From the IMG/VR virus record IMGVR_UViG_3300009488_000022, positions 1-54,529 of that record: a stretch of 54,529 nucleotides of DNA. The stretch is one strand, 5' to 3'. Of the stretch, positions 7,543 through 15,902 are shown in pieces (the stretch's first letter is position 1; every line of letters starts with the position of its first letter). Below the pieces are notes generated by a model. That model was not told the origin of the DNA. It saw only the letters and a program-made list of their open reading frames with translations, and made no database searches. The DNA is from a virus. Made by a program: the position numbers and the translations under genes.

Positions 7543-9284
7543 TGTCTGATCAATTGATATTTGTCAACCAGACGGGAACGGCACAGGTGCGCCGCGAGAC
7601 AGTCGGCGGCGTTGAGTACCTGATCGCGCCGACCGTGGCGATCAAGGCGGGCGTGCTGAACGGCGAGTTGGTTACGGCGGACGAGATCGGCACGCACTTC
7701 CATTCGTGGGACGGGCGGCCCTTCGTCGTCGGCCATCCGAAGGCTGACGGCGAGGACACGTCGGTCAACGATCCTGCCCTGCTCGCCAAGATGCAGTTGG
7801 GCTGGCTGTTCAATACCCACTTTGACGACGGCGCGCTGAAAGGCGAGATATGGGTTGACGTCAGCCGGGCGAAGCTGGTGGACGGCGGGCCGGAGATAGT
7901 GGCCCGGCTGGAGGGCGGCAGGCCGCTGGAAATCTCGACCGCTTATTTCCGCGACCGCGACGAGAAGCCGGGCACGCTCGACGGCACAGAATATGAAGCC
8001 GTCGCCCGCAACCTACGTCCCGACCACCTGGCCGCACTACTGGACGGCGAAGGCGCTTGCAGTTGGGCCGACGGCTGCGGCGCCCCGAGGGTAAATGCGC
8101 GGCATAGGCAGGATCAATGTATGCTTTGCAAGAAGCCGCCAGAAATTGATGTGCTGTGGGCGGAAGGAATGGGACGGGCTTGGTTTTGCTTCGCACACTA
8201 TGAACAATGGAAAAAAGAGCATCCGGGCGAGGTAGTGTCGGAGCACAAAGTCAGGAACAGCATTGTACCTGAAAAGTGGGGAGGAAAGACTAGGCAAGGC
8301 GAGGGGGAAACTATGGAAGCGAACGTATTGGGTAAGGCGCGGACGCCGACCTACAGCGGCACAACCGACGCACCGTGGGAAGCGCCGACGCTGGAGGGCT
8401 GGCTGGCCGCCTATCCCGGCGACAAGCCAGACAGCAACCGCGTGGCCGACCTGCCGCAAGCCGCCAAGGACTGGATTGCAGGCCACACCCTGCTCGGTGA
8501 TCCGGCGGCGGACAATGAACGCGACCTGGCTTTTTTCCCGGTCGTCACGCCGCAAGGCAAGCTCAGCGGCGGCGCGGTGCGGGCCGTGCTGGGGGGCCGG
8601 GCGGCGCAGGCGAACATCCCGCAGGCGGCGAAGGAGTCGGCGCAAGCCGTGGCGCGCGCGCTACTGGAGAAGGAGTTCAAGACCGAACAGGCTACGAACA
8701 AGGACCGTGTGTTATGCGCACTGAAGGCTATCGCAGGCGTATTTGGAATCGAGTTCAATCAGCAAGATACGGAGGTAAGCAAAATGGCAGAACTGATCAA
8801 GGCGATCCTGGAGGATGGCCGGCTGGGGCTCAACGAGGAGCAGTTGCAGGCGCTGGACGAGGACGTGCTGAGCGTGATGCTCAAGGCGCTCAAGGCGACG
8901 CCGAAGGCAGAGGAAGAGCCAGAGCCAGAGCCGGAGAGCAACGAGGAGCCAAAGGCCAAGGCGCAGAAGCCGGAGGCCAAACCAGAACCGGAGACCAACG
9001 AGGCTATGCAGGTGCTTGAGGACCGCATCGTCGCGCTGGAGGCTGCGGCAAAGGCCGACGACGACGCGCGGAAGGCCAAACTCGTCACGGCGCTGACGAG
9101 CAACGCGACTTGCACCCTGACCGGAGATCAGTTGAAGGCGCTGGACGTGGCTACGCTGGATGCGCTGGCGCACAGCTTCTCACCCGCGGACTACAGCGGG
9201 CAGAGCGGCGGGCTGGTCGCTGGCAACAGGGGCATCGAGAAGTACGAGATGCCCGACATATTCGCAGAAGCACAGGAGGTTTAA
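7539..9284 (+). CDS. DUF2213 prohead protease-like / scaffold fusion
   Basis: 581 residues in three parts. Residues ~1-185 match DUF2213 (AIKAGVLNGELVTADEI, FVVGHPKADGEDTSVNDPA, LEISTAYFRD), a family placed with prohead proteases in DUF1073-portal phages. Residues ~190-235 contain a Cys pair and CFAHYEQW, possibly a small metal-binding insert. The C-terminal ~180 residues are acidic and helical with a Pro/Glu-rich segment and coiled coil, as in scaffolds. Lying immediately before decoration and capsid genes, it probably shapes and matures the prohead. Catalytic residues cannot be pinned from sequence alone. Confidence 0.78.
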   Translation: MMSDQLIFVNQTGTAQVRRETVGGVEYLIAPTVAIKAGVLNGELVTADEIGTHFHSWDGRPFVVGHPKADGEDTSVNDPALLAKMQLGWLFNTHFDDGALKGEIWVDVSRAKLVDGGPEIVARLEGGRPLEISTAYFRDRDEKPGTLDGTEYEAVARNLRPDHLAALLDGEGACSWADGCGAPRVNARHRQDQCMLCKKPPEIDVLWAEGMGRAWFCFAHYEQWKKEHPGEVVSEHKVRNSIVPEKWGGKTRQGEGETMEANVLGKARTPTYSGTTDAPWEAPTLEGWLAAYPGDKPDSNRVADLPQAAKDWIAGHTLLGDPAADNERDLAFFPVVTPQGKLSGGAVRAVLGGRAAQANIPQAAKESAQAVARALLEKEFKTEQATNKDRVLCALKAIAGVFGIEFNQQDTEVSKMAELIKAILEDGRLGLNEEQLQALDEDVLSVMLKALKATPKAEEEPEPEPESNEEPKAKAQKPEAKPEPETNEAMQVLEDRIVALEAAAKADDDARKAKLVTALTSNATCTLTGDQLKALDVATLDALAHSFSPADYSGQSGGLVAGNRGIEKYEMPDIFAEAQEV

Positions 9285-9286
9285 CG

Positions 9287-9766
9287 ATGGCAAGGACAAC
9301 CACACAACACACGATCGTCGTCCAGAGCGCGAGCCTGGAGGGCGTAGTGCGCCGGGAGGCGCTGGCGGATGAGATATTCTATCCCGGTCACGTATTGCGC
9401 TTCGACACGTCAGAGGAACTGGAATTGCACGCGACCGCCGACGGCGTGCTGGTCGGCAAGCTAGTCGCTGCGATCAACCCGACACCAGATACCATCACCT
9501 ACCCCACCACGGCGGCTATCTCGATTCCCTATGCTGCCGACGACACCGCCTACTACATCGAGGCCGTAGCCGGGGACATCCTCATGGTCTTCCTGGCGAA
9601 CGGTGAGACCACGGTGAAGGGTATCACTCAACTCGTCAGCAACGGCGACGGCACGCTCAAAGCCGAGACGGTAGACGGAAACACTATCGCCGGTGCCATC
9701 TTCGGCGTGGCCGACGAGGACAAGACCGCCAGCGGAGACGAACTGATCCGCGTGCGGATCACATAG
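9287..9766 (+). CDS. Head decoration-like protein
   Basis: 159 residues, ATG preceded by CAGGAGGT. Beta-rich (DGVLVGKLVAAI, DTAYYIEAVAGDILMVFLANGE) and directly before the major capsid gene, the usual place of head decoration or stabilisation proteins. Assignment by position and composition. Confidence 0.65.
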   Translation: MARTTTQHTIVVQSASLEGVVRREALADEIFYPGHVLRFDTSEELELHATADGVLVGKLVAAINPTPDTITYPTTAAISIPYAADDTAYYIEAVAGDILMVFLANGETTVKGITQLVSNGDGTLKAETVDGNTIAGAIFGVADEDKTASGDELIRVRIT

Positions 9767-9778
9767 GAGGCTATGACA

Positions 9779-10804
9779 ATGGATGTGAAGATAACACAAG
9801 GCACGGACGCGGTGGACTTCGTCACCAACTCTTGGAGGCCCTACGGATTTGACAAGCGCGGACGCCCGGTGGACGAGCGCGGCAAGATGGCGGTCAACGA
9901 GCGGGCGCTGGCGAGCAATGCCTTCCTCAACCGCGAGGAATGGGAAATCCTGGACAAGGCCGTCTTTGAGATGGCGAAACTGAGATTGGGCGCGTATCAA
10001 GATCTCATCAGTGCCGGACTCAAGCGCACGTCGTCCCTGGCCGCCTGGTACAGCAAGTGGCGCGTGGCGAGCGAGCGCGTGGCCGCCGACGTCACGATGG
10101 ACTTCCGCACGCGGCTGAACGAAGACCGTACTGACAAGAAAACCTACGGCGTGCCAATCCCCATCATCAGCGCGAAGTACAGCCTGGGGCGGCGTGAGTT
10201 GTTATCGGCCCGAGCAGCGGGCCAGCAGATCGAGACGTTTGAGGCGCAGGAGGCGACAGCGGCAGTCGTGGAGAAGGCGGAGGACATCCTGATCAACGGA
10301 GACACCTCCGTCGTCGTCAGCGGCAGTTCAATCTCTGGCTACCGCACCCTGAGCGCGCGAGACACTGGCACGGCGGCGAGCTACGGCGGCGGCGACTTTG
10401 GCACCATCTCGAACATCACCGGCACGTTTCTGGGGATGCTGAGCGCCCTGGCGGCCCTGCGGTACTACGGCCCCTTCGGCTGCTATATCCACAATACACA
10501 GTACCACCAGATGCTGGAGTTCTACACCGACGGCAGCGGGCAGACCGCGCTAGAGCGTGTGGAGTCTCTGCCCCAGATCAAGTTCGTGAAACCAAACGAC
10601 TTGATGACCACAGCAGGCGACCTGCTGATGGTGCAGCTCACGCGCAACGTGGTAGACGTGGAGGTTGCCCTGACGCTGGAGAACCGGCGCTGGGAGGCCC
10701 CCGACGGGTCGGCCATGTTCTTCGTCGTGATGATGAGCGCGGTGCCACGCCTAAAAACAGACTACCAGGGAAATTCGGGGATAGCCCACGCGACAGCTTG
10801 TTAG
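9779..10804 (+). CDS. Major capsid protein, encapsulin-like HK97 fold
   Basis: 341 residues from ATG 9779, which has ideal spacing from TAGGAGG (9764-9770); the ATG at 9773 is too close. The pattern fits the encapsulin-like branch of HK97-fold capsid proteins: a helical N-terminal region (LNREEWEILDKAVFEMAKLR), a central beta region, and the ending VPRLKTDYQGNSGIAHA. Flanked by decoration and connector genes. Confidence 0.87.
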   Translation: MDVKITQGTDAVDFVTNSWRPYGFDKRGRPVDERGKMAVNERALASNAFLNREEWEILDKAVFEMAKLRLGAYQDLISAGLKRTSSLAAWYSKWRVASERVAADVTMDFRTRLNEDRTDKKTYGVPIPIISAKYSLGRRELLSARAAGQQIETFEAQEATAAVVEKAEDILINGDTSVVVSGSSISGYRTLSARDTGTAASYGGGDFGTISNITGTFLGMLSALAALRYYGPFGCYIHNTQYHQMLEFYTDGSGQTALERVESLPQIKFVKPNDLMTTAGDLLMVQLTRNVVDVEVALTLENRRWEAPDGSAMFFVVMMSAVPRLKTDYQGNSGIAHATAC

Positions 10805-10814
10805 GAGGCCGCTA

Positions 10815-11174
10815 ATGCCCCTCGTAAAAATCAGATCCAACGTGACGCATCGCGTCACTGAAAAGCTCCTGAAGGCAGGGGACGTGTTTGACGCTTCCCC
10901 TGCCGAGATGGAGTCGTTCGGCGACAAGTTTGAACCGGTCGAGGACGATGAATGGAACGTGACAGAGATGGTGGTGGAGGAGACTGAGCCTAAACTTGAA
11001 CCTAAACCTATTAGCGCAACGAGAGGCGCTATTGGGCTGGCTGTAGAGCACGGCATCAGCCTATTCCTGTCGGGCATTACTGGCAGCGGGCGGGACAGGC
11101 GCATCACCAAGGCTGACGTGGAGACGTTTCTGAACAACGAAGCGGAGGCTGCACCGAATGGCGACGCTCAATAG
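10815..11174 (+). CDS. Small protein with an E3-binding-like (PSBD) domain
   Basis: 119 residues, ATG preceded by TAGGAGG. The N-terminal ~50 residues are charged. Residues ~68-106 (ATRGAIGLAVEHG then GSGRDRRITKADVETFL) match the peripheral subunit-binding domain known from dihydrolipoamide acyltransferases, including the GxGxxxRITKxDV signature. In phages this small helical fold is found without the enzyme and probably binds a protein partner. Position after capsid suggests a head or connector role. Confidence 0.7.
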   Translation: MPLVKIRSNVTHRVTEKLLKAGDVFDASPAEMESFGDKFEPVEDDEWNVTEMVVEETEPKLEPKPISATRGAIGLAVEHGISLFLSGITGSGRDRRITKADVETFLNNEAEAAPNGDAQ

Positions 11175-11574
11175 TGGTGTCTGTGCCAGCGTCACGCCGG
11201 ACGCGGTCAAGGAGATCATCGACAGCGACCTGGCCGATGCGCGGATCAACGCTTTCATCAACCTGGCCTACTTTGCTACCGTCCCGCTGACCAACCTACT
11301 GGACGACTGCGGAGGCGCGGACGCGCTGTGCGAAATCCAGTTGTGGCTGGCGGCGCACTTCCTGACCGTCTACGAACGACAGACGAAAAGCGAGTCGGTG
11401 GGCGGGGAATGGAGCGTGACCTACCTGGGCCAGGACGGCCTGGGCTTGGAGGCTAGTCTCTATGGCCAGCAGGCACTGGCGCTGGACTGTTCGGGCGAGT
11501 TGGCGAAGTATGGCCTGAAGCGTGCGACCTTTCAGACTGTGGACTATGAGACTATCGAAGACCTCAACGTATGA
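11158..11574 (+). CDS. Head-tail connector (gp6-like adaptor)
   Basis: 138 residues, overlapping its neighbours. Helical N-terminus (TPDAVKEIIDSDLADARINAFINLAYFAT), then EIQLWLAAHFLTVYERQ and a C-terminal GLGLEASLYGQQALALD segment typical of head-completion adaptors. Expected to sit under the portal. Confidence 0.72.
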   Translation: MATLNSGVCASVTPDAVKEIIDSDLADARINAFINLAYFATVPLTNLLDDCGGADALCEIQLWLAAHFLTVYERQTKSESVGGEWSVTYLGQDGLGLEASLYGQQALALDCSGELAKYGLKRATFQTVDYETIEDLNV

Positions 11575-11936
11575 TGGCGAGTGTACATTTCAAAAAGCAC
11601 CTCATCCATAGCGCAATGGTACAGCGCAATACGCCGACGACAAGTACGAGCGGCGAGTTGATTGACGACTGGACTGACGTGGGTGAGATCAACTGTCGCT
11701 ACGTCGAGAAGTCAGAACGCATCGCTGCCGAGGGGATAGGCTTCATGATGCTGGAGTCTCACATGCTGTTATGCAATGAGGGCGAGGACGTAGAGGAAGA
11801 TGACCGGGTTATAGACATCTTGTGGAGAACAGATGACAGCGTGGTGAACGCCGGGCCGTTTAGCGTCGAGGCGCTGCTGAAACGTAGCAGCACGGTAGCG
11901 CATCACTGGATGCTGAAATTGGAGAAGGTAGAATGA
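11571..11936 (+). CDS. Head closure / head-tail joining protein
   Basis: 121 residues, beta-rich, starting in the previous stop (ATGATGG). Place between the gp6-like adaptor and the HK97-gp10-like protein, and the pattern INCRYVEKSERI...WRTDDSVVNAGPFSVEALL, fit small head-closure proteins. No signature motif, so the call leans on synteny. Confidence 0.55.
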   Translation: MMASVHFKKHLIHSAMVQRNTPTTSTSGELIDDWTDVGEINCRYVEKSERIAAEGIGFMMLESHMLLCNEGEDVEEDDRVIDILWRTDDSVVNAGPFSVEALLKRSSTVAHHWMLKLEKVE

Positions 11937-12139
11937 CAACAAAGCCTATTTCGGGGCAAGAATGGATAACGCATGTCGTGAAGTGCCTGGGACTAGAGCA
12001 CCTAAGAGTTCGGCGCGTCGTCATAGATGCGGCCTATGACTCTGCGGTAGAGGTCTATGTAGAATGCTTCGGCAGTGAGGAGCTGTTGGATGTAGAACCG
12101 CCCGAGGCGGGCACTGTCAGTGTCAGGGTGATAGAGTAA
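11933..12139 (+). CDS. Small protein in connector module, unknown
   Basis: 68 residues, acidic, with ATG after GGAGAAGG and 4-base overlap upstream; its stop shares bases with the next ATG (TAATG). No family recognised. Probably translated in the connector operon. Confidence 0.6.
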   Translation: MTTKPISGQEWITHVVKCLGLEHLRVRRVVIDAAYDSAVEVYVECFGSEELLDVEPPEAGTVSVRVIE

Positions 12140-12618
12140 TGGCACTACAGACAGAAGTCATCGGCCTGAAAGACCTGGAGGCGAACCTGAAAGCCATCGC
12201 TGCCGTGGTGGGCGGTGCTGAACTGGCCGACTCACTGGCGACTGGCGCGCAGGAGATCGTGTGGCAGGCGCAGCAGAACGCGATGGCTCAAGGCCTCCAC
12301 GAAAGCGGAGACTTGCGCGATAGTATTCATACACGCAAGATTAACCAATATAGAGTTGACATCGTGGTAGGTGCAGTCTATGGTGCGGCGATGGAGTATG
12401 GTCAAACTCAAATCGTCACGGACAAGCAGCGCCGTTTCTTCTGGGCAAAGTTTGCGGAGACTGGTGATGATATGTGGAAAGCAATGGCGCTTAGTACAAA
12501 ATTAGTAACACCAGCAAGACCCTACTTGCGACCTGCCATAGATACAGCGAAAAAGGCGGCGATATTGACAGTAGGACAGTCACTTGGGGGGAAATGGGCG
12601 CACGTTGTCAAGGGCTAA
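12139..12618 (+). CDS. HK97 gp10-like head-tail/tail component
   Basis: 159 residues. The pattern GLKDLEANLKAIA, SGDLRDSIHTRKI, GAVYGAAMEYGQ and RPYLRPAIDTAKK is that of HK97-gp10-like proteins, which join the head to the tail terminator. Immediately followed, on the other strand, by an inserted HNH gene that separates it from the tail genes. Confidence 0.82.
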   Translation: MALQTEVIGLKDLEANLKAIAAVVGGAELADSLATGAQEIVWQAQQNAMAQGLHESGDLRDSIHTRKINQYRVDIVVGAVYGAAMEYGQTQIVTDKQRRFFWAKFAETGDDMWKAMALSTKLVTPARPYLRPAIDTAKKAAILTVGQSLGGKWAHVVKG

Positions 12619-13148
12619 GGAATATGTTTCCATCTCTTTCGATTTACAATACCATATATAGTTCTTCTGGCTACGCTGAACATGGATGCTAGTTCAAGTG
12701 CGGTAAATTCGCCAATGGCATGCAAGCGCCGAATTTCAACAACTTGTTCAGTAATGAGCTTTGAGAGAGAGCATCGTTCCCCCTTGGGGCCGCTGCTGCG
12801 TCGGCCAAGGACTTCAAAAGAATGTCGTTGATTCTCAGAAGGAGTAACCCAAGACAAGTTTTCTAATCTGTTATCTGTCTTGTCTCCATTTGCGTGATTG
12901 CATTGATGAATTGGCGATGGGGGCGGACCAACGAAAGCGGTGAGTACTAAGCGATGAACGGGATACTTTTTAGGCTTATTCAATTTACACAGGGTAGCTC
13001 GGAGGTATCCATTGTGAGCAATATCTGGCTTGAGAAGACGGCCCGGGTAAGTGTTTGGCCCGCCCCACGCAGCACGTTTTACCCGTCCCGTATTGCTAAC
13101 CTGATACCAGCCCTCATAACCAACTACATCGCGCCATTGCTCAATCAT
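12615..13148 (-). CDS. HNH homing endonuclease with NUMOD4 and HTH
   Basis: 177 residues. Residues 1-50 (EQWRDVVGYEGWYQVSNTGRVK) are a NUMOD4 DNA-binding module. Residues ~60-108 (VHRLVLTAFVG ... CNHANGDKTDNRLENLSWVT) are the HNH nuclease. Residues ~130-175 form a C-terminal helix-turn-helix. ATG 13148 follows GAAAGGAG, which decides the start over upstream codons. The gene runs against the plus-strand tail operon, is AT-richer than its neighbours and has its own promoter, so it is a mobile insertion in a gap rather than a phage-structure gene. Confidence 0.9.
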   Translation of the reverse strand: MIEQWRDVVGYEGWYQVSNTGRVKRAAWGGPNTYPGRLLKPDIAHNGYLRATLCKLNKPKKYPVHRLVLTAFVGPPPSPIHQCNHANGDKTDNRLENLSWVTPSENQRHSFEVLGRRSSGPKGERCSLSKLITEQVVEIRRLHAIGEFTALELASMFSVARRTIYGIVNRKRWKHIP

Positions 13149-13167
13149 CGTGCTCCTTTCAAACAAA

Positions 13168-13273
13168 AGCGCCACTGGCATTTGCCCAAAGTTGTCACAC
13201 ATCGGGTTGCCAATGGCGCTAGGTTGATAGTATAGCAGGTTTTTAATTGTGAGCAAATCCGATGTGTGACAAC
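13168..13273. repeat. Two interlocked inverted repeats upstream of HNH gene
   Basis: IR1: 13168-13180 pairs with 13208-13220 (AGCGCCACTGGCA/TGCCAATGGCGCT, one mismatch). IR2: 13191-13205 pairs perfectly with 13259-13273 (15 bases). The arms interleave, so both stems can form only as a pseudoknot or as alternatives. IR2 starts at about the transcription start of the minus-strand promoter at 13277-13304, so it would be the very 5' end of the HNH mRNA. Confidence 0.8.
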
Positions 13274-13276
13274 CAT

Positions 13277-13304
13277 ATTGTACTAGAAAACCGTAGTTTG
13301 TCAA
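13277..13304 (-). promoter_or_regulatory. Promoter of HNH gene
   Basis: On the minus strand TTGACA (13304-13299), 16-base spacer, TACAAT (13282-13277). It drives the HNH mRNA through the structured leader at 13168-13273. Confidence 0.75.
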
Positions 13305-13320
13305 ATAGGAGGCAAAACAA

Positions 13321-14250
13321 ATGACCGTTCGAACGAATCAATGGCTGAAGGACTACTTTATGGAGCGTGATCCTGACGACCACAACCGGGACCTGGTGGA
13401 CACCTTTGGCAACTTGAGGGCGAGCAATGGCGTGACCATTTTTGTAAACTCTGCTGCTAATGGTGGCGATGATGGCAATCCAGGCACGGACCCACTAGCT
13501 CCCAAGTTGACTATTGGCGGCTCAAGCGGTGCCGTCTCACTTTGCACGGATAGTGACGACGTGGTCGATAATATCATCGTGGGTGGATTGCCCGCCGATA
13601 CGTTTCCAATCACTATCGACGCGGCACGCACCAATGTTATCGGCTATCCTGCCCCTGGTTTTTATTCACGGATCAGGCTAGATGCACGCTCCGCTGTCGA
13701 GGACGTGTTTGTCGCTGCCTCGAACTGGGTGCTAATCCAGGGCTTCGAGACCAGGGCGGGTGCCGGGAAAGCGGGGATACAGGTCTCCACAACCAACGTC
13801 CATCGTTGCTGCTTCAGGAACAACTACTTCGGCTTCGGGGCCTACGGCGTCCTGTTAGACGGGACGGCCGGCGGCGGGCATCAAGTGGTGGACAACTATT
13901 TCCAGGGCGCGCTCACTGATGGCGGCATCTATTCAGTTGCTGGCTACCAGCTTCGGTACGAGCTCAACGTCTTTGGTAAAATGACACCAAGGTGCATCTA
14001 TGTGATGGGCACTGCCGGGGACGGTATGATCCTGGACAACACCTTCGCTTTGGCCGCTGATGCCGCCGATGGTTTGGCTATCACAATGGGTGCAAGCAAT
14101 AACCAGAACTGGATCATCGCCGGGAACCGCGCCAACTATGGCCCATCTACGATGACGCAAAACCCCTATCGGGATGTTTCCCTTGGGACTGGCAACCACT
14201 GGATGCAGAACTGGAAGGGCACGACGGAAACTGATCCAGCGGTAGCATAG
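13321..14250 (+). CDS. Right-handed beta-helix tail spike-like protein
   Basis: 309 residues, ATG preceded by AATAGGAGGC. The middle shows repeated short beta strands with turns (NWVLIQGFETRAGAGKAGI, RCCFRNNYFGFGAYGV, QVVDNYFQGALTDGGIYS, MILDNTFAL), the pattern of a pectin-lyase-like beta-helix. Such proteins bind or cut surface glycans. It lies between connector and tail terminator genes, an unusual place for a spike, next to the inserted HNH gene. Enzyme activity not shown. Confidence 0.7.
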   Translation: MTVRTNQWLKDYFMERDPDDHNRDLVDTFGNLRASNGVTIFVNSAANGGDDGNPGTDPLAPKLTIGGSSGAVSLCTDSDDVVDNIIVGGLPADTFPITIDAARTNVIGYPAPGFYSRIRLDARSAVEDVFVAASNWVLIQGFETRAGAGKAGIQVSTTNVHRCCFRNNYFGFGAYGVLLDGTAGGGHQVVDNYFQGALTDGGIYSVAGYQLRYELNVFGKMTPRCIYVMGTAGDGMILDNTFALAADAADGLAITMGASNNQNWIIAGNRANYGPSTMTQNPYRDVSLGTGNHWMQNWKGTTETDPAVA

Positions 14251-14253
14251 GCT

Positions 14254-14643
14254 ATGGCGCTGCGCACGACCGTCTACGATCGGTGCATCGGCCATGCAGG
14301 AATAGCGGCACTGATTGGCACGCGTTGCTACCCAGACCGGTTGCCGGAGGGTGTGACGTATCCGGCACTGACGTACTTTCGGGTGTCGGCAGACAACGCG
14401 CCGTTTCGCAATCACGACGGCGGGCCGACCGAGTTTGAGACCAGCCGCGTCCAGTTTAACTGTTACGACGAGACCGGCGACGGCGCGGCGGCGCTGGCCG
14501 ACCAGTTACGGTTGGCCTGGGATGGATATACGGACGGCTGTACCGTCAGCGTCGCCTGGCAAGCCAACAGGTTGATGACCAGGGAGGACGCGATCAACGC
14601 ATACCGTGCTATCGTGGATGTGATGATAGAGCACGGAATATAG
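14254..14643 (+). CDS. Tail terminator / DUF3168 protein
   Basis: 129 residues. ALRTTVYDRCIGHAGIAALI..GTRCYPDRLPEGVTYPALTYFRVS and VQFNCYDETGDGAAALADQLR follow the DUF3168 pattern of tail-completion proteins that cap the tail tube. Order before the tube gene agrees. Confidence 0.82.
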   Translation: MALRTTVYDRCIGHAGIAALIGTRCYPDRLPEGVTYPALTYFRVSADNAPFRNHDGGPTEFETSRVQFNCYDETGDGAAALADQLRLAWDGYTDGCTVSVAWQANRLMTREDAINAYRAIVDVMIEHGI

Positions 14644-14659
14644 AATTAGGAGGTAAACG

Positions 14660-15103
14660 ATGGCAGACCATCCATCGCACGGCACGATTGTCAAGGTAGA
14701 CTTCGCCGGGGGCTCAAGCTACACTGCCGTCGGCCAGATCACGAGTGACATCTCAATCGTCTCGCCGAGCCGGGGCGTCATCGTCGTGACGGCGCACGAC
14801 GATACCTGGGCGACGAAGTTGGCGGGTATCCCAGACGCAGGACAACTCAGCTTCACCGTCAGTTATGACCCGGCGGACACGATCCACGAGGACTTCGTGA
14901 CCGAGTTCGACGCCGACGCCTGCACGTTGCCAACCTGGGAGATCACGATGCACATGTGCACCGCCGTCGTCACGAGTGCAACATGGACATTCGCTGGCTT
15001 CCCTACTAGCATACCACTGACATCTCCATTGGAAGGCAAGCACGAAATGGCCTTGACCATCGAGATCAGCGGCGAACCGACATTGACCATCGTCACGCCA
15101 TAG
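14660..15103 (+). CDS. Tail tube protein
   Basis: 147 residues, ATG after TTAGGAGG. Beta-rich sequence (VGQITSDISIVSPSRGVIVV, GQLSFTVSYDPAD, TWTFAGFPTSIPLTSPLEGKH, LTIEISGEP) fits siphovirus tube proteins, and it lies between terminator and chaperone genes. Expected to be the main tail component. Confidence 0.82.
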   Translation: MADHPSHGTIVKVDFAGGSSYTAVGQITSDISIVSPSRGVIVVTAHDDTWATKLAGIPDAGQLSFTVSYDPADTIHEDFVTEFDADACTLPTWEITMHMCTAVVTSATWTFAGFPTSIPLTSPLEGKHEMALTIEISGEPTLTIVTP

Positions 15104-15106
15104 CGG

Positions 15107-15122
15107 CCTGTCTGCCGACAGG
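15107..15122. other. Intercistronic hairpin after tail tube gene
   Basis: CCTGTC-TGCC-GACAGG, six base pairs, 3 bases after the tube stop and without a T-run. It could adjust tube versus chaperone mRNA stability; not a classic terminator. Confidence 0.5.
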
Positions 15123-15146
15123 CAGGCGTCACAGAGAGGTAAACAA

Positions 15147-15542
15147 ATGACTACGTATCTGTCCCGCGACGACATCCTGAACGCTCAGGATTTCCGAACC
15201 GACGAGGTAGACGTACCAGAATGGGGCGGCACTGTGCTGGTACGCGAATTAAGTGCGCTAGAAATGCTGAAAGTTAGATTTCGTGTATATGAAGGGGAAG
15301 ATGCAGAGGGCAGGCTTAGGACTAACCGGGCTAAATATGCTGAGAATATACCGGCCATGATTTCCTGGTGTGTGGTAGATGAAAGAGGTGTATCTATCCT
15401 GTCTATAGATGACGTGAATCGCCTCTCTGCTAAATCTGTTAGGCCGGCCGACCGTATCATCGCCAAAATCATGAAGCTCTCTCGCCTAGCTGAGGCTGAG
15501 AATGAAGGTGAAGACGAGGACACCGAAGCAAAAAACGAATGA
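15147..15542 (+). CDS. Tail assembly chaperone, short form (G-like)
   Basis: 131 residues, ATG after GAGAGGTAA. Place between tube and tape measure, with an acidic C-terminus (AENEGEDEDTEAKNE). The last codons contain A AAA AAC (15530-15536) in the correct phase for -1 slippage, which would fuse this protein to the next ORF. This is the lambda G/GT arrangement: short form plus a minority frameshift product both needed to load the tape measure. Confidence 0.88.
   Translation: MTTYLSRDDILNAQDFRTDEVDVPEWGGTVLVRELSALEMLKVRFRVYEGEDAEGRLRTNRAKYAENIPAMISWCVVDERGVSILSIDDVNRLSAKSVRPADRIIAKIMKLSRLAEAENEGEDEDTEAKNE
15530..15536 (+). promoter_or_regulatory. -1 ribosomal frameshift slippery site
   Basis: A AAA AAC, with zero-frame codons GCA AAA AAC GAA TGA. 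Slipping back one base gives AAA AAA CGA ATG, entering the ORF at 15539. The phase (frame 0 to frame -1) is exactly right. A GC-rich region just downstream (15546-15590) could provide the stimulatory structure. Confidence 0.88.
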
Positions 15543-15901
15543 CGCCCGCCCGGCGCGATGCTTTTCGCTTGGCGCTGGCGCTGGGACAGCCGAATCCCGA
15601 TGCGATGCTGGTACGACTGCCTTGGCGAATTTGGCAAGAGTGGCGGGCATTTGCTGCGCTGGAGCCGTTCGGCGAGGGGCGGGCTGACCTGCGAGCGGGT
15701 ATTGTAGCAGCAACGATGGCAAACTGCCTGGCGCGGCGCAAGGGTCAACCTGCGTTCAAGCCGTACGACTTCATGCCGCAGTTTGAGGAGCCAGCGCGTA
15801 GGCTACCGGTAACATCAGGCGAGCACTACCAGCAGGTGCTCATGATCACCCGGTTGTTCGGCGGCAAGGTCGTGAAGACACAGGCGGAGTTAGTAGATTG
15901 A
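15539..15901 (+). CDS. Tail assembly chaperone, frameshift extension (T-like)
   Basis: 120 codons in the -1 frame relative to the preceding gene. The sequence (LPWRIWQEWRAFAALEPFGEGRADLRAGI, LARRKGQPAFKPYDFMPQF) is typical of the second half of chaperone pairs. There is no ribosome site before ATG 15539, so it is probably made mainly as the C-terminal part of the fusion through the slippery site. Confidence 0.85.
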   Translation: MTPARRDAFRLALALGQPNPDAMLVRLPWRIWQEWRAFAALEPFGEGRADLRAGIVAATMANCLARRKGQPAFKPYDFMPQFEEPARRLPVTSGEHYQQVLMITRLFGGKVVKTQAELVD

Positions 15902-15902
15902 C

